The notes beneath the pieces are model-generated. The model searched no databases. It was not told the DNA's origin and saw only the letters and a list, made by a program, of their open reading frames with translations. 64,000 nucleotides of DNA. Source: Chiua virens (taxonomy: Eukaryota > Basidiomycota > Agaricomycetes > Boletales > Boletaceae). Shown piece by piece: positions 30,292 through 42,883 of the stretch (position 1 is the stretch's first letter; every line of letters begins with the position of its first letter). Made by a program: the position numbers and the translations under genes. Location of the stretch: positions 62,001 through 126,000 of the forward strand of contig JAHNUO010000049.1 of the NCBI GenBank assembly GCA_019787685.1. Direction: 5' to 3'.

Positions 30292-31866
30292 ATGCGCACC
30301 TGTACTGTACTCTCTATCGCTTTCATGACCGCAGCCGTCGCACCGGTCATGGGCGTTCCTACACCTTACCGGTGAGTGTATAAACAAGCTATCATACCAC
30401 GACTTGCTGACGTCCAGACAGTGACACGCCAGTGAATGAGCTCTCCGGGGAAGTTTCCAGGAGCGTCAATGAAAAAAATCCCTTCCTGTGGCCGTCGTTC
30501 AAGAACGATCCTAACGGGCCTCTTGAGATTCCAGCGAAACGGGAGGAGGACATCAAGACGGGGATAACTACTGTCATGAATGATGCTGTCCAACATGGTC
30601 TCATTACTCAGGACGAGGCCAACAGTCTTGTTCAGTAAGTGCTACATGAGGACGGTTTTCAACGGACACTCAAGGAGACCAGGTTGTTCACAACCCCTGA
30701 AGGTGTACAATTCCTTCAGGAACTGGAATCTGATATCCCCGCTCACGGCACGCCAAATCACCCTACTTCTGAGCTAGCGTAAGTCACATTGGCGTCCTGC
30801 TTCGCTGTCTCTCCTTGGAACTGATGATCGACGTTGCTCTAGGGGCAGAAGAATTGGTACAGGAACCGTGTTGAACGGCTTGTTTGACAGTGTCTCCACA
30901 GCTGCTTCTCTTGCAGACTTTTTTGGGGGAAGTCACAAAGGCTCCAACGCGTGAGTCTCACTTACCACATATACGAGCATCACTCTCAGAGCTGGTGGCT
31001 GACGATGCTGTAGGCGCCGACGAATTGGCACAGGAACCGTGCTGAACGGCTTGTTTGACAGTGTCTCCACAGCCGCTTCTCTTGCAGACTTTTTTGGGGG
31101 AAGTCACAAAGGTTCCAACGCGTGAGTCTCACTTACCACATATACGAACATCACTCCTCAGAGCTGGTGGTTGACGATGCTGTAGGCGCCGACGAATTGG
31201 CGCAGGAACCATTGTGAACGGCTTGTTTGACAGTGTCTCTACAGCTGCCTCTCTTGCAGACTTTTTTGGGGGGAGTCACAAAGGCTCCAACGCGTGAGTA
31301 TCACTTACTTGGTGTACGAATATCACAGTAATGGTTGCCTTAGACGTCGGGAATTGGCCGATTGGCATGGTGACTCGAATCTCCTTCCTGATGAAGTCAA
31401 CTTGTTGATGGCGACACGTGAAGCGGACGACATTCCTGTTTCGTGAGTCTTTGTTGACTGTTATATTCTGGAAAAAAAAAAATCGATGGTTGCCTTAGAC
31501 GTCGGGATTCATGGCTCCACGACATGCTTAAGAGTGCCTACGAAGCTGGCGGAGGGTTGAAACGAAACGAGTTCTCCGATCTGTGAGTGACAGTTATCGG
31601 ATACAACTTGAACTTTGGAAGATGACCATGAACGGTTGCCCAGGCGTCGGGATTGGCGTGACGAACTGAAATACGACGAAATTGTCAAGTCGTCGGGAGA
31701 GAAACGTGAAATGCCAACGAGCTTCGATGATTCTGCTACGTATGTCTCTTGTGACTCATTTACCTTTGAGCGTGACGATTGAGGGTTTTTTTGCACTAGG
31801 GTCGAAAGCTTGCTTCAGGGTTACCAACCTCTTCGGATGGCCAAGCCTGAAACCAATCTCGATTGA
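30292..31866 (+). CDS. Secreted modular protein with dibasic-site repeats (KEP-like)
   Basis: Ten exons (30292-30371, 30422-30634, 30683-30778, 30843-30950, 31014-31121, 31186-31293, 31344-31442, 31499-31582, 31644-31739, 31800-31866), about 352 aa, every intron phase 2. Residues 1-22 look like a signal peptide (RTCTVLSIAFMTAAVAPVMG). From exon 4 on, each exon opens with RR or RRR; further KR sites occur in AKREED, LKRNEF and EKREMP. Exons 4-6 encode almost identical 36-residue modules (IGTGTVLNGLFDSVSTAASL then ADFFGGSHKGSNA), and their introns are near-identical too, so a ~171-bp exon-plus-intron unit was duplicated twice. A secreted precursor with repeats separated by Kex2-type sites matches the fungal KEP class, whose members are cut into peptides. 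The peptide's role is unknown. Exons 7-9 are diverged modules. Confidence 0.8.
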
Positions 31867-32723
31867 TCGTAACGTCGCATCATGTTAATTTACGATAGGA
31901 TGTCTTGTATGGCGAATACGGAGGGTTCACATTGACCTGTTTATCTATATAAACGTTTACCATGCGAAATTTGCGAATGCATCTTCAAGGATCATGTAGT
32001 CTCCGGGACAATGATCCTTGGACGTGAACCATCGTCTATCGCCGAGAGTCAGTCTCCCATCTGCAGACCCAACGGTACGAAAATAATGTATTCAAGCCGC
32101 TGCTGGCATGATGCGCATCCAACTCCGAATGCACTGTGTCACACAGCGATTATATCATGATATCATCTTCCACTTTGGTTCGGACTACTGTTACAGACAA
32201 ACAAGTCTGTTGCACTTCGCTGGTTATGCGTTGTCAAGGATCCTCACCAGCGACTTTGAGGGATCATGAATATTGTGGTAGTCCCGGCGGCAGTGCGGGA
32301 TATCAATGGTCATTGACAACATCGGGGATCACCGGATCAGCGAGTCTTATCGCTGGCAGGGAACCCGAAATCGCGATATCACAGGCCAGTATTTCCAACG
32401 CGCGGCGTTTGAGAGGGTCCAGCCAGATATCCATCAATTCCGAGTCAATGAGTATATTTGCACTCCTTTGTCGGACTCGAACACATGATCATGAATCTCA
32501 CTCATTCGAGTCTCTCAATCGCCGTCGCCATCGTCGATCTTTGTCGTCAATGGGCCCTCATGAGGAACCTTCACACGTCCTTGCCTTATCCAGCACCCAA
32601 GAGGAATTCATATAGTTAATATCACTACGCGAGTGGTCACCAGACCCACAAAATAGCAGTCATCGCACGCGTCAGGCGAGGAGGGGCGGCCGAAACGGAA
32701 AAATTACACGTAAACACGAGAAT
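31867..32723. other. Intergenic
   Basis: No gene is supported. An open frame at 32136-32615 (plus) is Ser-rich without domain features and is not called. Confidence 0.4.
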
Positions 32724-34471
32724 ATGAGTCATGACCGACACGGTGACTCGAGAGATAAAATAAAGTATCTTGGAGCCTTGACAAGCACGATCCCCGCCCT
32801 ACCTTCCCCTAAGAGCCCAGATATGCCGATCGAAACACCATACAGCCCACGTGCCAACGAACGCGAGGAAGTTGATGCACGAGTCGCGCAGCTTGACGTG
32901 CGTCTTGGATACTCGTGATCAGGATCGCAGTTCCAATCACGAGGATCACTGATGGCTGGCTCCAACTGACATTGCATCATGATCAGATTTCCAAGCTCAC
33001 AATTCAGCTGACCGACGCGCCGAAACCCATTCCAGCTGTCGAGGCGCTCATATTTGGCGCGGTGAGCCCTTCCCTTTGTTGCATCCCAGTCCTCCGCCTG
33101 GGATACCCGTGCATCTTCAGCCGTTCCTCAATGATAAACATGAAGCACTGATAGTATCTGTGTTGCCTTTTGAGCAGTCATTCAGCGACCACATGGCCAT
33201 TTCTTCGTTTCATCCCCAAAAGGGATGGTCCTCTCCCGAGATCAAACCCTATGGGCCGCTCAGTCTGGACCCCGCTTCGTCCTGCTTTCAATACTGTTCT
33301 AATGTGTTCGAGGGTATGAAGGTGAGTTACGGTGATCAACGGTATAGGCAGAGATGAACGAAAGGTGGCTATTAAAACTAGGCGTACCTTGGAGCTGACG
33401 GCAAGGCACGACTGTTCCGCCCCGAGATGAATATGCGTCGGTTGGAGCGCTCCGCCGCGCGTCTGGCACTTCCTGTGAGTGGGTTACTTGCTACTGTCCC
33501 CATTGCGATTACGATGATATAGCCCATCGACGGTGACGCCGTCCTCGAGCTCATCAAGCGTTTCGTGCAAACCGAGAAGCGATGGATCCCAACTGTCTCA
33601 GGATACAGCCTCTACTTGCGACCAACGATTATCGGTACGCGACCAGGTATGTCGCTCGCACCATTTATCCATGATGGGACGCAGATCGTTGGTCTCCTTT
33701 ACTGCAATAGCACTCGGTGTTGCCCCCTCTGACCAAGCGACTCTTTACGTTCTCGCTTCCCCCAGTGGACTGTATTTCCAACGGTCCATCTCCCTGCTGG
33801 CGATTAGTGACGCGGTGCGTGCGTGGCCCGGCGGCACTGGTGGACACAAAGTGGGAGGTAACTATTCCCCTGGATTCCAGCCCCAACGTGCGGCTGCGGA
33901 ACAGGGATATGATCAAGTGCTGTGGCTATTTGGCGAAGAACGACGGGTGACCGAGGGAGGCGCGATGAACATCTTCGTGGTGCTTAAGCGCACGGATGGA
34001 AATGGTATTGTTCCGTTTCTATTTCCCCTATTTGACAGGGAGCTGACCCAATGGTATCGTGGCGGAACGTCAGGCCTGGACATTCTCACGCCCCCACTGG
34101 ATGGGACGATTCTCCCCGGCGTCACACGCGCTTCGTGTTTGACCCTCCTCTCGGACATTGATTTCCACGCGTCCGTCCGACTCAGCTCCTCGGAGCGTAC
34201 CCGCCTGCATCCCACGGAACGCACGTTCACCATGTCCGATCTAATCCAGTGGTCTACCCAAGGCAGGCTCCTTGAGATTCTTTGCGTTGGCACGGCCGCG
34301 ATTGTTGCCGCCGTCCATCGGATCGGGTTCGAAGGGCGAGATATACGTGTTCCAACATACCCAGACGACACGAATGGGCTAGGTCCTGTCGGGCGGGGGT
34401 TAAGAGAAAAGATATTGGCAGTGCAGGAAGGAAGGGATCAATATGAGGGTTGGGGAGTCGTGTGTGAATAG
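32724..34471 (+). CDS. Branched-chain amino acid aminotransferase
   Basis: PLP enzyme transferring the amino group between Leu/Ile/Val and 2-oxoglutarate. Family motifs in order: FSDHMAISSF, FQYCSNVFEGMKAYLGADGK across an intron, LFRPEMNMRRLERSAARL, SGYSLYLRPTIIGTRP, RAWPGGTGGHKVGGNY (the Lys before VGGNY is the expected PLP Schiff-base residue), VTEGGAMNIF and LDGTILPGVTR. The introns are short GT-AG. The stop is at 34469-34471. The start is either ATG 32724 or ATG 32823; the exon ends near 32902 at GTGCGT and resumes after ATGATCAG near 32988. Near 34003-34036 an intron-like sequence is present, but removing it would break the frame, so the exon is read through. Whether the product is mitochondrial or cytosolic cannot be decided without the true start. 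Confidence 0.92.
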
Positions 34472-35166
34472 AAATTACTAAATTTGTACACATGGTCCGT
34501 GCGCACGGGCAGGATCGTATATATACCTCGCTGTAGCAAATGTTATTCTTCATCTCTTGTGCTCGGGCATGTACTGTCGCCAGTGAGGTCTTTACCGAGG
34601 CACAGTCTTTTGCTGATTGCAAATTACACATCCGAACACGTCTGTTAGCTTTGGCTTTCAGCAATTTTTGGAAAAATTCGTTTCTCATTTTGAGATGGTA
34701 GTATATTGGAATTGTTTGAGCTAGCAATCTATACCTTTGTGTCGAACCCAGTTGGTGAGCCGAAAGTGTCAACATGATTATGAAGTAAGTCTTTGAAAAA
34801 AGATGGATGAATTGTTTTGATCAATCTGTTCTTGGTTGTTCTCAACCATGTTCAACCACCATCTAAGGATGTCTTGTTGTATCTTTGTGGTCCTATTCAC
34901 CTACTGATTGATTTTTCTTTGAGGCTTCATTCTATGTTCAGTGACAGCATGAAAATAAATCCATCGCGCCGTGACGCAGCTATATTGAACTCTGGTCTCA
35001 CATTTATGTACTTGATGATCATTGCAGTGGGACCCACGCGGTCCCGTCGCAAATAAATGAAATGAGACACTGTTGAAAAGGACCGACTCCCATGACGTTC
35101 CACCACAACCGCCCATCGACTTCCGACATCCCAGACGCCAGAATCGACGCATGCCCACCCGTCTGC
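34472..35166. other. Intergenic between convergent genes
   Basis: Lies between the 3' ends of the aminotransferase (plus) and the glucanase (minus). Nothing else was recognised. Confidence 0.5.
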
Positions 35167-38100
35167 TCACCCCCTGCACGTCACAAAGCCCCACACTCCC
35201 ACCAGAGTTCGCCACACGAACCCAAGATCCAGCACCACCTGTTCTTCGACACGTCCCAGGCCGAGGGGCTCGTCCTCTGCTTCCCCGCTCACTTCTTCGG
35301 GATATAGACTCCAAGCCGTTAGCGTGCTCTGGAACCCATCCCGGTTATCGCTCTCCTGTACGACCCCGCGTTCCTCGACGCTGAGCTGGTACGTCGATCC
35401 GAGGGTAGAGACGCTGTATACGGTCACGCTCGATGCCGAGTCGACGTTGAAGAGGTGGGCTTGACAGGTGTGCGTGTCGAGGCACGTTTGTCTGTAGTCC
35501 TGCGTCAAACAAATCGGAATCAAACAAGATAGGTGAGAGCGATATTGGGGCACGTACTTGGAAGAAGCTGTAAAAGCCAGCACCTGCGTGGCCGTTATAT
35601 CATCGAGGGGACATAGGACCACATGACGCACCGAAGACGATGATGTCATACGAGGATTGCACGTACATACCCCAAGCAGTGTCCACATCAGGGGTCCCGC
35701 CAAAGACGGGATCATGATACGCGGAAGAGGAACGGTATGGTGCCGGAGCGGCTGGGACAGGTTGATAGTAAGGCTGAGGAATGACGTCAGCGACGACTCG
35801 CGAGAAATGCCACATGATCACCTACGGTCTCCGTCTGAACGAAGCCAATGTAGTGGTTCTTCGCGTTTACCAAGTTATATTGGTACAGAACCGCGTGTTC
35901 CGCTATGACAACATGTCATTCATCTACATTCGGGTCCATCGGTCGGAGAGGACTCACAAGCTGTGGTAGAAGCATTTTCAGGTTCAAAGAGGACAAAAGG
36001 TATTGGTCAACTCACAAGTTCCGATTAACCAGACAGGACCCGCTGATTCCGAAAGAATACCCCGCCCAGTAAAGATGGACGTTTGAGGCGAGCCAGTGGC
36101 AGCATCAAGATCATGATCTGCAGTCCATACCCAAGTCCCCTGACCATTTGTTTCATCAATATTATGGTGGCAAACGCATCCATGTCACGCACCTCAAAGT
36201 ATGCACTCGATCCAGATGTCAAATGAATACCCAGAAAGGCAGCCTGGCAATCCGTGTTCACGGAACCAGGTGGACACCGTGCCTCTTGCATGTTAGTACC
36301 GGCAGCTAGATATGCCTTGTTAGTGCTACGTATCCTGAGCATCTACCAACACGGACCTCCTCCGAGCCTGTCGGCCATGGAGATGAGAGCCAACCCTTCG
36401 CAATAGTCTATACAACCTACCTGATGTGAGTATCCCAGAGACCAGTAGCCCCTTGACGGTTGTCCGGATCGTGAACGTTCCATTCGAGCACGATCGCACC
36501 CGGAGCTGGAACACATGCATATCAGCGATGACCAAGATAGTATTCTGCTCACCAGGTCCGACGGTAGCGAAAACGATATCACTGATCTCGAGCACACCCT
36601 TGGAACCAGCTGTGCCTGCTCGTACGACGACGCGGGGGTTGGCCTCAGATTGGAATTTTTCGCCTCCCCCAAGGATAACAGGCCACGCCTCTCCAACGAT
36701 CTGAGTTCCCGCTGGAATAGTGATCGTGTCTGTGACGTAGTATACGCCTGCATCGAAGAAGAAGATCTTGCATCCGGCATACTGTAACACAATCCTCTCA
36801 GGACGACGAGGACAGCGTCTGCACAGATGTAACCCATACCTGATCAAAGACATGCTGAAGAGCGATCGTATCGTCCGTCCTGCCGTCACCCTTGGCCCCT
36901 TTGCTCTTGACGCTGACGAACTGACTTGGCGCGTAGTCCACATATTGAGGATGCGTCTTGCCAAATATCCGACCCGCGCGATCCAGAAGCATCGAGGGCT
37001 TGTTTGCCGCAACAATGTTATCTTGTACCCAGGTCTTCTGGCCTCCGGTTCCAGAATACACGTGTCCTTGACCCCACGAGACGATGGTCCTAGTGCCACC
37101 CGCAAGAATAGTAACACCATCAGCAACTCCAACTGCCGTCCGAACGTTCGTCAGTTTGATATTGTTCAGGACTAAAGAGTATGGAAGCGTGCCACTGCTG
37201 GCGACAGAAGATTGGACGAACACGGGTGTATTCGTAACGTCCGCATCAATAATGGCCTCGGATCCGACGCCCTGGAGCTACCTAGTGAGCGTTGAAAGAA
37301 ATGTATCTATGAAGTGATACTTCACCTGAGAGGCTACAGTGTTTCCTCCGACATTCAAGTCGAAGCCAACCTACGTTCAAAGACGATCGGGTACAGCCCT
37401 TATCGAAACAGCCCAACTCCACTCACCTGGCAGTCGTTGATAGTAACGCCTTGGAACGTGAACCCTGAGGGATATTTCAATAAAAGGTAGCATTAGTCGA
37501 TGGTCCAACGACGGACCCCAGTTCCATATACCCGACACAGCTGACCAGCGTTCGATGAGTGTTCATTCACACAGATGTTGATCCGACTCACCAACTTGAG
37601 CATTATTGACCGTAAGGTTACGAACGGTGAATTGTTGGTTTCCAACATGAATTCCTGTCTTCCCTGAACGAAAGTTCGTGAATATGTTCATTTTTTCAGG
37701 ACCATTGATTACCTCCATTGAATATGATATCTTGCAAGATGTCAGTATACACTTTTCGTTCATTCTGAATACATACCGCCCATGAAGCCACCGCTAAGAA
37801 GATATAGACACATGATAAGTTAGTCAATTTGTTCGTTTTGAACGCCTACCTTCCATTCTCCATGAATATCCCTGTTTTAAGGAAGATTCACTTACAGGAC
37901 GATGATGGATGACTTTGGCTTACCTCTGTGGTTAGTGCCAGAAGCGGTCGACATCTCAACCACGACATTCACAAGCGAAGTTGCCTGTGCTACCTGCCAG
38001 TGTAGACCGGTTGCTTTCCTCCCAGGTGGAATATCTCTTAGATCAATGACCAAGTTCCGCACAGAGCGGAAGCTGTGAAGAGCGATTTCAACACATCAGC

Positions 38101-38865
38101 AACGAAAGTCCACTCAAGACACGCACAAGTTGTTTTGATTCGTGAACCATTGGGCACCCCAGCCACCGGGAATATAAGGATCCGCGTCTGTCTCGATTCA
38201 GATGAGGTACTAAGATACGACCTCAAAGAACCGACCAATAACTGCGATTCCTTCAAAGCCTTGACTTGCACGAAGAATGGGGAGGTTTTTGGGGTCTCCG
38301 ATCAACTGGGTATAATAGTATGTTTCGATGGGTGATGAGACGAGATAAGTGCTGTTGTGACTCGGAATCAGTGCAACGAACAAATTGACCAGATAGAGCA
38401 CGTTCACCCTGGAGGGAAGTACACGATTGCCGGAGAAACACTACAGGCGTGCGATGTCAGTCTCGAGACAGTGGCTGGAAACATGAGACGCACGTGGAAG
38501 AATCACACCAGCGTCCTCCTCCGCAGCGGGTGCCATGCGACATGGCTGAGCTGCGAATGCAAGTATAAGCCCAAGTCCAGGAGAATGGCGTCAAGGACCA
38601 ACTTTATGGCGGCCGTATCGTCATGAATGCCATCGCCCTTGGCGCCGTAATCCTTGACGTTGCGGAAAACCTGATATGAACTTGGGTTGGGATGGAATGG
38701 AGACGTGCCCTGGTGCCAGTGGCCGATCGTCTCGAGCCAGTATGGCTCCTCGGGCGACGCGATGCCGCTACCCAGAGGAGCGTCACACGACGAGCCGAGA
38801 CCAGAAGCAACCCGAAGGGCAGAAAAAATTGAGATGAATAAAAGCAATCCGGCGTCGGAACGCAT
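35167..38865 (-). CDS. GH55-type exo-beta-1,3-glucanase (pectate-lyase-like beta-helix)
   Basis: Secreted enzyme expected to release glucose from beta-1,3-glucan in fungal wall turnover. ATG 38865 opens a signal peptide (SDAGLLLFISIFSALRVASG). Two right-handed beta-helix domains follow, each opened by the family motif: FRNVKDYGAKGDGIHDDTAA near the N-terminus and FVSVKSKGAKGDGRTDDTIA in the middle. After the first motif an intron with donor GTTGGT joins AAIN to SAMSHGTRCGGG, and AIVYFPPGTYL follows. The second domain includes YAGCKIFFFDAGVYYVTDTI and ITIPAGTQIVGEAWPVILGG. The C-terminal part (LFNVDSASSVTVYSVSTLGS) is also typical. More than ten short introns split the gene. The stop is at 35167-35169. 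No break was found, but not every exon junction was checked. Confidence 0.9.
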
Positions 38866-39894
38866 GGCGTTTCACGAAAACGGGGGTCCGATTTTGACCG
38901 CAACTCCGAGTCGGAGATGTGAGGAGATTACTGGGAGATACTTGAAAGAAGTGAGATTAACGACGCGAACTCTGATGGGCCGATGCACTCAGACGACCGC
39001 GCCAACACCCAACACATTTAGAAGATGTACAAAGGTGGCATCCTCTCTTGGTATGCGTGTCAGTCACTTACTTCGCGGATATATCCCCAAAGCTGTATCA
39101 CGAGACCGCAGATTTTCTGACAATGCCTTATAATACATTCTGAAGAAAGCTAAATTATATAATGGTAAAAAGGTCTTATTATTACTTTGCAACAGTAGGT
39201 CTGGTGAAGAATAAGTATCAAACAGTCAGTAATGACACACATCATGGGATTTGGTAATGGCCGGCAATGTTGACCAGTCTGGTACAGCTTTATATATTCT
39301 TTATAACAGTAGGCTGAGTGCATAACAAATGTCAGACTGTCAGTGAAGATACCAATTATACAGTTTACATATTCCTCATAATGGTAGCTACAGTTGAAAA
39401 CAAGTGTCGGACAGTTAGAAAAGACGTACTACTATCACACAAGTCGGTAAAGGGCAAGGCCAATTAATTTGAGGGTAGTCGAAAATGTGTACCAAACATA
39501 TCTTTACTAAGCAAAGATATCGATGCTTGCAACGTTCCCAACCCGAGTCCAACACACATTTCTGGCCAACTTTTTCATTCATGCTCGAGCTTCATCAATA
39601 GTACCACTCCGATGGCATTCTCAAATAAGTGTCAGGAAGGTGAAAGTGGGTCAGATATGCACGTATAGGAAGACTTTCGAACGATCAACCAGGTGGCGAC
39701 AGTGAATAATTACCTGTAGCATGATTATGGCAGGCAAAGTGGATCATCCCGGGAGTAACGGCAACTGAAGGAAACGTTTTCACGTCGTCATCATTTTGAT
39801 CGACCAAACGAATGATAGCAAATAGATAACCAGATTATTCTGCTTCGTGATTTCGAATAGCCTAGTACAACGTTCGAATCGGACCCAAACGAGT
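38866..39894. other. Intergenic with degenerate repeats
   Basis: Between about 39170 and 39430 three related blocks recur, each with a TATTC-TTATAACAGTAGGCT-like part and a TGTCAGACTGTCAG-like part, at spacings of roughly 110 and 75 bp. No gene was recognised. Confidence 0.4.
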
Positions 39895-41418
39895 TTAACT
39901 ACTACTAGAAATACGGCGCTTCTTCAGTGACTTTGCCACAGACTTTTGGGCGGAATTATCTCGTTCAATTCGAAAAGAAAAGGTGGGCCCGAGTGCCGAC
40001 CTGCCGCGGCAGCTCTCATTATTGCCATGTGTGAAGCGAAGTAACTGAGGGACTCGCCTGTTCCACCATAACAGAAGTTCGTCAACGAAATTTTTGTCCT
40101 CTTCAGTCTTGGTTTCTTCGAACCACTCCACTATGGCTTCATAGAACTCGTGGGTGTCAAATACACCATCGACGATCGCCCAAGAACCTGCAGAGGACAG
40201 GGCGAAACGAACCTGCAACGCAGTCAGTAATCCATTAGCATCAAATCCGGTATTAATTATGTTAACGGTAAACGACCAATTTACCTGGCAAGCCACATAG
40301 GCAATGGCGCGTGGCTGAACTGTTTGCATACCTATGAGTTTGGCCACGTTTGACCGCGTCCGTCTATCACCTCGGCGATGTTTCTTTCCAGCGGTTGGCT
40401 CGAGACCCTCATCGTCCAATGCGGAAGATGGAGAAATAAAGATGGCTTTGAAGGCCTGGAGTGGAGAATCAATGACGATACCTACATTTGTGTGCAGAAC
40501 ATGCCTTGACTAAAATTTCGTTCTTAAACAGTCCGCTGTCGAGATTGGCAGGGTCTGACTGACCACCAGCATACAGGAAGGCCGGCCAAGATTGCGCGGT
40601 GACGAGAAAGTCGGGATGGAAGTCACGAATATTCTGCCGGTGACTGTTGGAATACATAGCCTTGTCAATTGAAATGTTTATGGCGCAGAGTTCACTCACA
40701 TGGGAACGTTCCAGTCATAGTCAACTGGACACAGAAAACTTCCTGTCGCATCATTGTAGAACCCTCTCCCGCTCTTGTCTTCAGCGCTGAGGGGAGGCTC
40801 AGGCTTTGGTGTCTGCTGCATGAGCCAGTTCACGACAAATACTTTAAGCCTGTGGGTATCATCAGTGCGGCCGGTGTCAGCACCTCGTTCGAGCTGCATT
40901 TACATCAGTCCTATTGCACAAAGTCCAAGGGAATAAATTTCTGACCTGTAGTAGAGCATCGCCAAGTTCTGTCTGAGGGATGTCACGGATAGAGGGAATC
41001 CACCGCATAAGTTCCTTGTAAGATTTGTACAAACGGTTTTCCCTTGGGCGTGCCGTCAATCACACTGATAAGAAACTAAATGTAAAACAAAACGCACGCA
41101 TCCGTGTGATTCACAATGTTCGCGTTGGCAACATGGGCTCGTCGGTCTGCCTCCGCCAACATGTCATTGACACTGTCGTGGAGAGACACAAGGCGTCTGA
41201 TGAGTCGTCCTTTATAACGAAAACTTTGAACACTACCAAAAAAAAAAGGTCAGGTCAACGAGCACACAGAACAATTGCAAGATACTCTGCAATTCAGATC
41301 TGTACTGGAGGTTGCGAGTATTCAGGCTACGGTCTTGCAAAGCGATAAGACGTGCCACTTGTTGCATCAAAAGAGTAGTATCAATGGTCTGGGACGGGGA
41401 GTCATCTGCACTTGACAT
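39895..41418 (-). CDS. DUF6698-like protein
   Basis: Protein of unknown function from a family common in mushroom genomes. ATG 41418 starts MSSADDSPSQTIDTTLLMQQ. Following exons give ENRLYKSYKELMRWIPSIRD, LERGADTGRTDDTHRLKVFV, FLVTAQSWPAFLYAGGQSDP, SGLFKNEILVKAFKAIF and VRFALSSAGSWAIVDGVFDT, then FVDELLLWWNRRV. These blocks match what I recall of DUF6698 (the RGAD.SDD, WP.F.YAG, GLF.S.LLV and LLWWNRQ motifs). The stop is TAG 39895-39897. Introns are short; one junction uses the acceptor CCCAAG. The basic tail (KSLKKRRISS) may be a nuclear signal. These genes are often multicopy and found near mobile elements. Confidence 0.8.
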
Positions 41419-41539
41419 TGTTCAGGGCGAGACGAAGATAACAGTCTAAGAGTGGAGGTCAACGATGCACGACAATATTCTCAAGATATTTAAGAACGTA
41501 TTCACTGGACAAATTTCATTATCCGCGAGAACGCCACGC

Positions 41540-41870
41540 ACACATTGGACGACCATGGCCGTTGAGCCTCTCCACCCGAAATGGAAGGAGCTGTGTTAGC
41601 GTCGCTTCCGGGCCGCGCCACACGCATGGCATGGCCATGGCCATACCAATGTTTTCTTGATGTACTGAAATGGAAGGACGTCTGCCGGACAGCGCCACCA
41701 AATGACACGGCCATGGCAATACCGAAGGCTTCCGCTTGTCTCAAAACATTGCATGACCGTGGCCATCACAGTGCCTTCTTGATGTACTATAGTGGAAGGG
41801 CGCCTGAATTGCTGCCGGGCAACGCCACCGGATAACACGGCCATGGGTATACCAGAGCCTCCTCTTGTCG
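41540..41870. repeat. Minisatellite with ~124-bp period
   Basis: About two and a half degenerate units. A TTCTTGATGTACT-A-TGGAAGG block followed by CGCCACC and ACGGCCATGG-type words begins at about 41653 and 41777, with a more diverged unit before. Open frames across it on both strands reflect the repeat and are not called genes. Confidence 0.6.
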
Positions 41871-42033
41871 TCTGAAAACAGAAGAAATCAGGTGTTTGGC
41901 GACAGGCCCTAACCAGCGAAGCGACTGAATAGAATTCAAAATTTTCCAGTACATCGAACACAATAAATCCCTACCTTTTCATTCCCGAGGTCTACTCACA
42001 GTGCACACCCTCCGTCCCCCACCTTTCATCGTT

Positions 42034-42883
42034 ATGGCTAGGGCTTCCAACAGAAGGGATCTGCCCGAGGAGGTAGAGAAAATGGTTTTTTTGTTAGCGA
42101 GTAGAAAGCCGCGTGAACTGGCTAAGTACTCACGGGTAGCTCGTCGTGTACAAGAATGGTAAGGGCTCCTAACTGCGTCTTACATGAAGCTGAAATTCTT
42201 CCTGCGTAAGGATGGAGCCTATCCTTTACAAAAAAATCAGTATCTCTTCTCAAGCCAACGCGAAAAGTCTTCTACTTTCGCTCGCTACGGGATCGAAGAC
42301 AGTCCTACGCCTGCAAATCGGCACGTCTGTCTCCCCTGACATTGTTGCAATGCTCCTCCAACGTTGCCCTCGTCTGATCAACTTCGCTATACATGGGGAA
42401 TGTAACAGCCTTCGTCAATTCTACATCATCCTCGACGCGCTCAATAATCTCACGGACCTGAGGTACCTCTCGGTCGATCCTGCTCTGTTTTTTCAAACAG
42501 GCATCGTGCATCTTCCTGACACGCCCGCCTTCCATCGTGTTACACATCTGGATCTGACCATTGACTCAGCTTGGGAGATAGTTACTACCGGGCTTCAGTA
42601 TTTCAATCGCTTGACACACTTGTCAATGACCCGGAGAATGAGTGGTACGGCGACTCACTGCTTACTGGCACTCCTCCAACGTCAATCGTTGAAGGTGATT
42701 TTGCTGTGGGTGGATGAAATCGAAGGTCAACCCAAAGCGATCAAGTATCTGCTGAAACGGAAGTTAGATGACCCAAGAATAGTTCTGTTTTGCCAGTCAA
42801 TGAAGTCAGGTGGCAGTTTCTGGCTGCGTGCAGAGCGCGTGATCGCCTGGCGGAAGGAGAACGACAGTATGTATCATCCATGA
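42034..42883 (+). CDS. F-box-like protein with leucine-rich tail
   Basis: Two exons, 42034-42158 and 42211-42883 (265 aa), phase-2 intron GTAAGG...AAG. The N-terminus RRDLPEEVEKMVFLLASRKP followed by ELAKYSRVARRVQEWMEPIL resembles the F-box, which binds Skp1 in SCF ubiquitin ligases. The rest carries leucine-rich stretches (LLQRCPRLINFAIHG, LNNLTDLRYLSVDP) like the substrate-binding part of the many basidiomycete F-box proteins. The target is unknown. It is a short member of the family but appears intact. Confidence 0.7.

Noticed and set aside
32136..32615. 159-codon ORF between the modular secreted protein and the aminotransferase
   Set aside because: Ser-rich, no domain, no splice context, and the other frames are similarly open.
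34003..34036. Intron inside the aminotransferase last exon
   Set aside because: Good-looking ends, but the length of 34 nt would shift the frame, and the read-through frame continues the family sequence.
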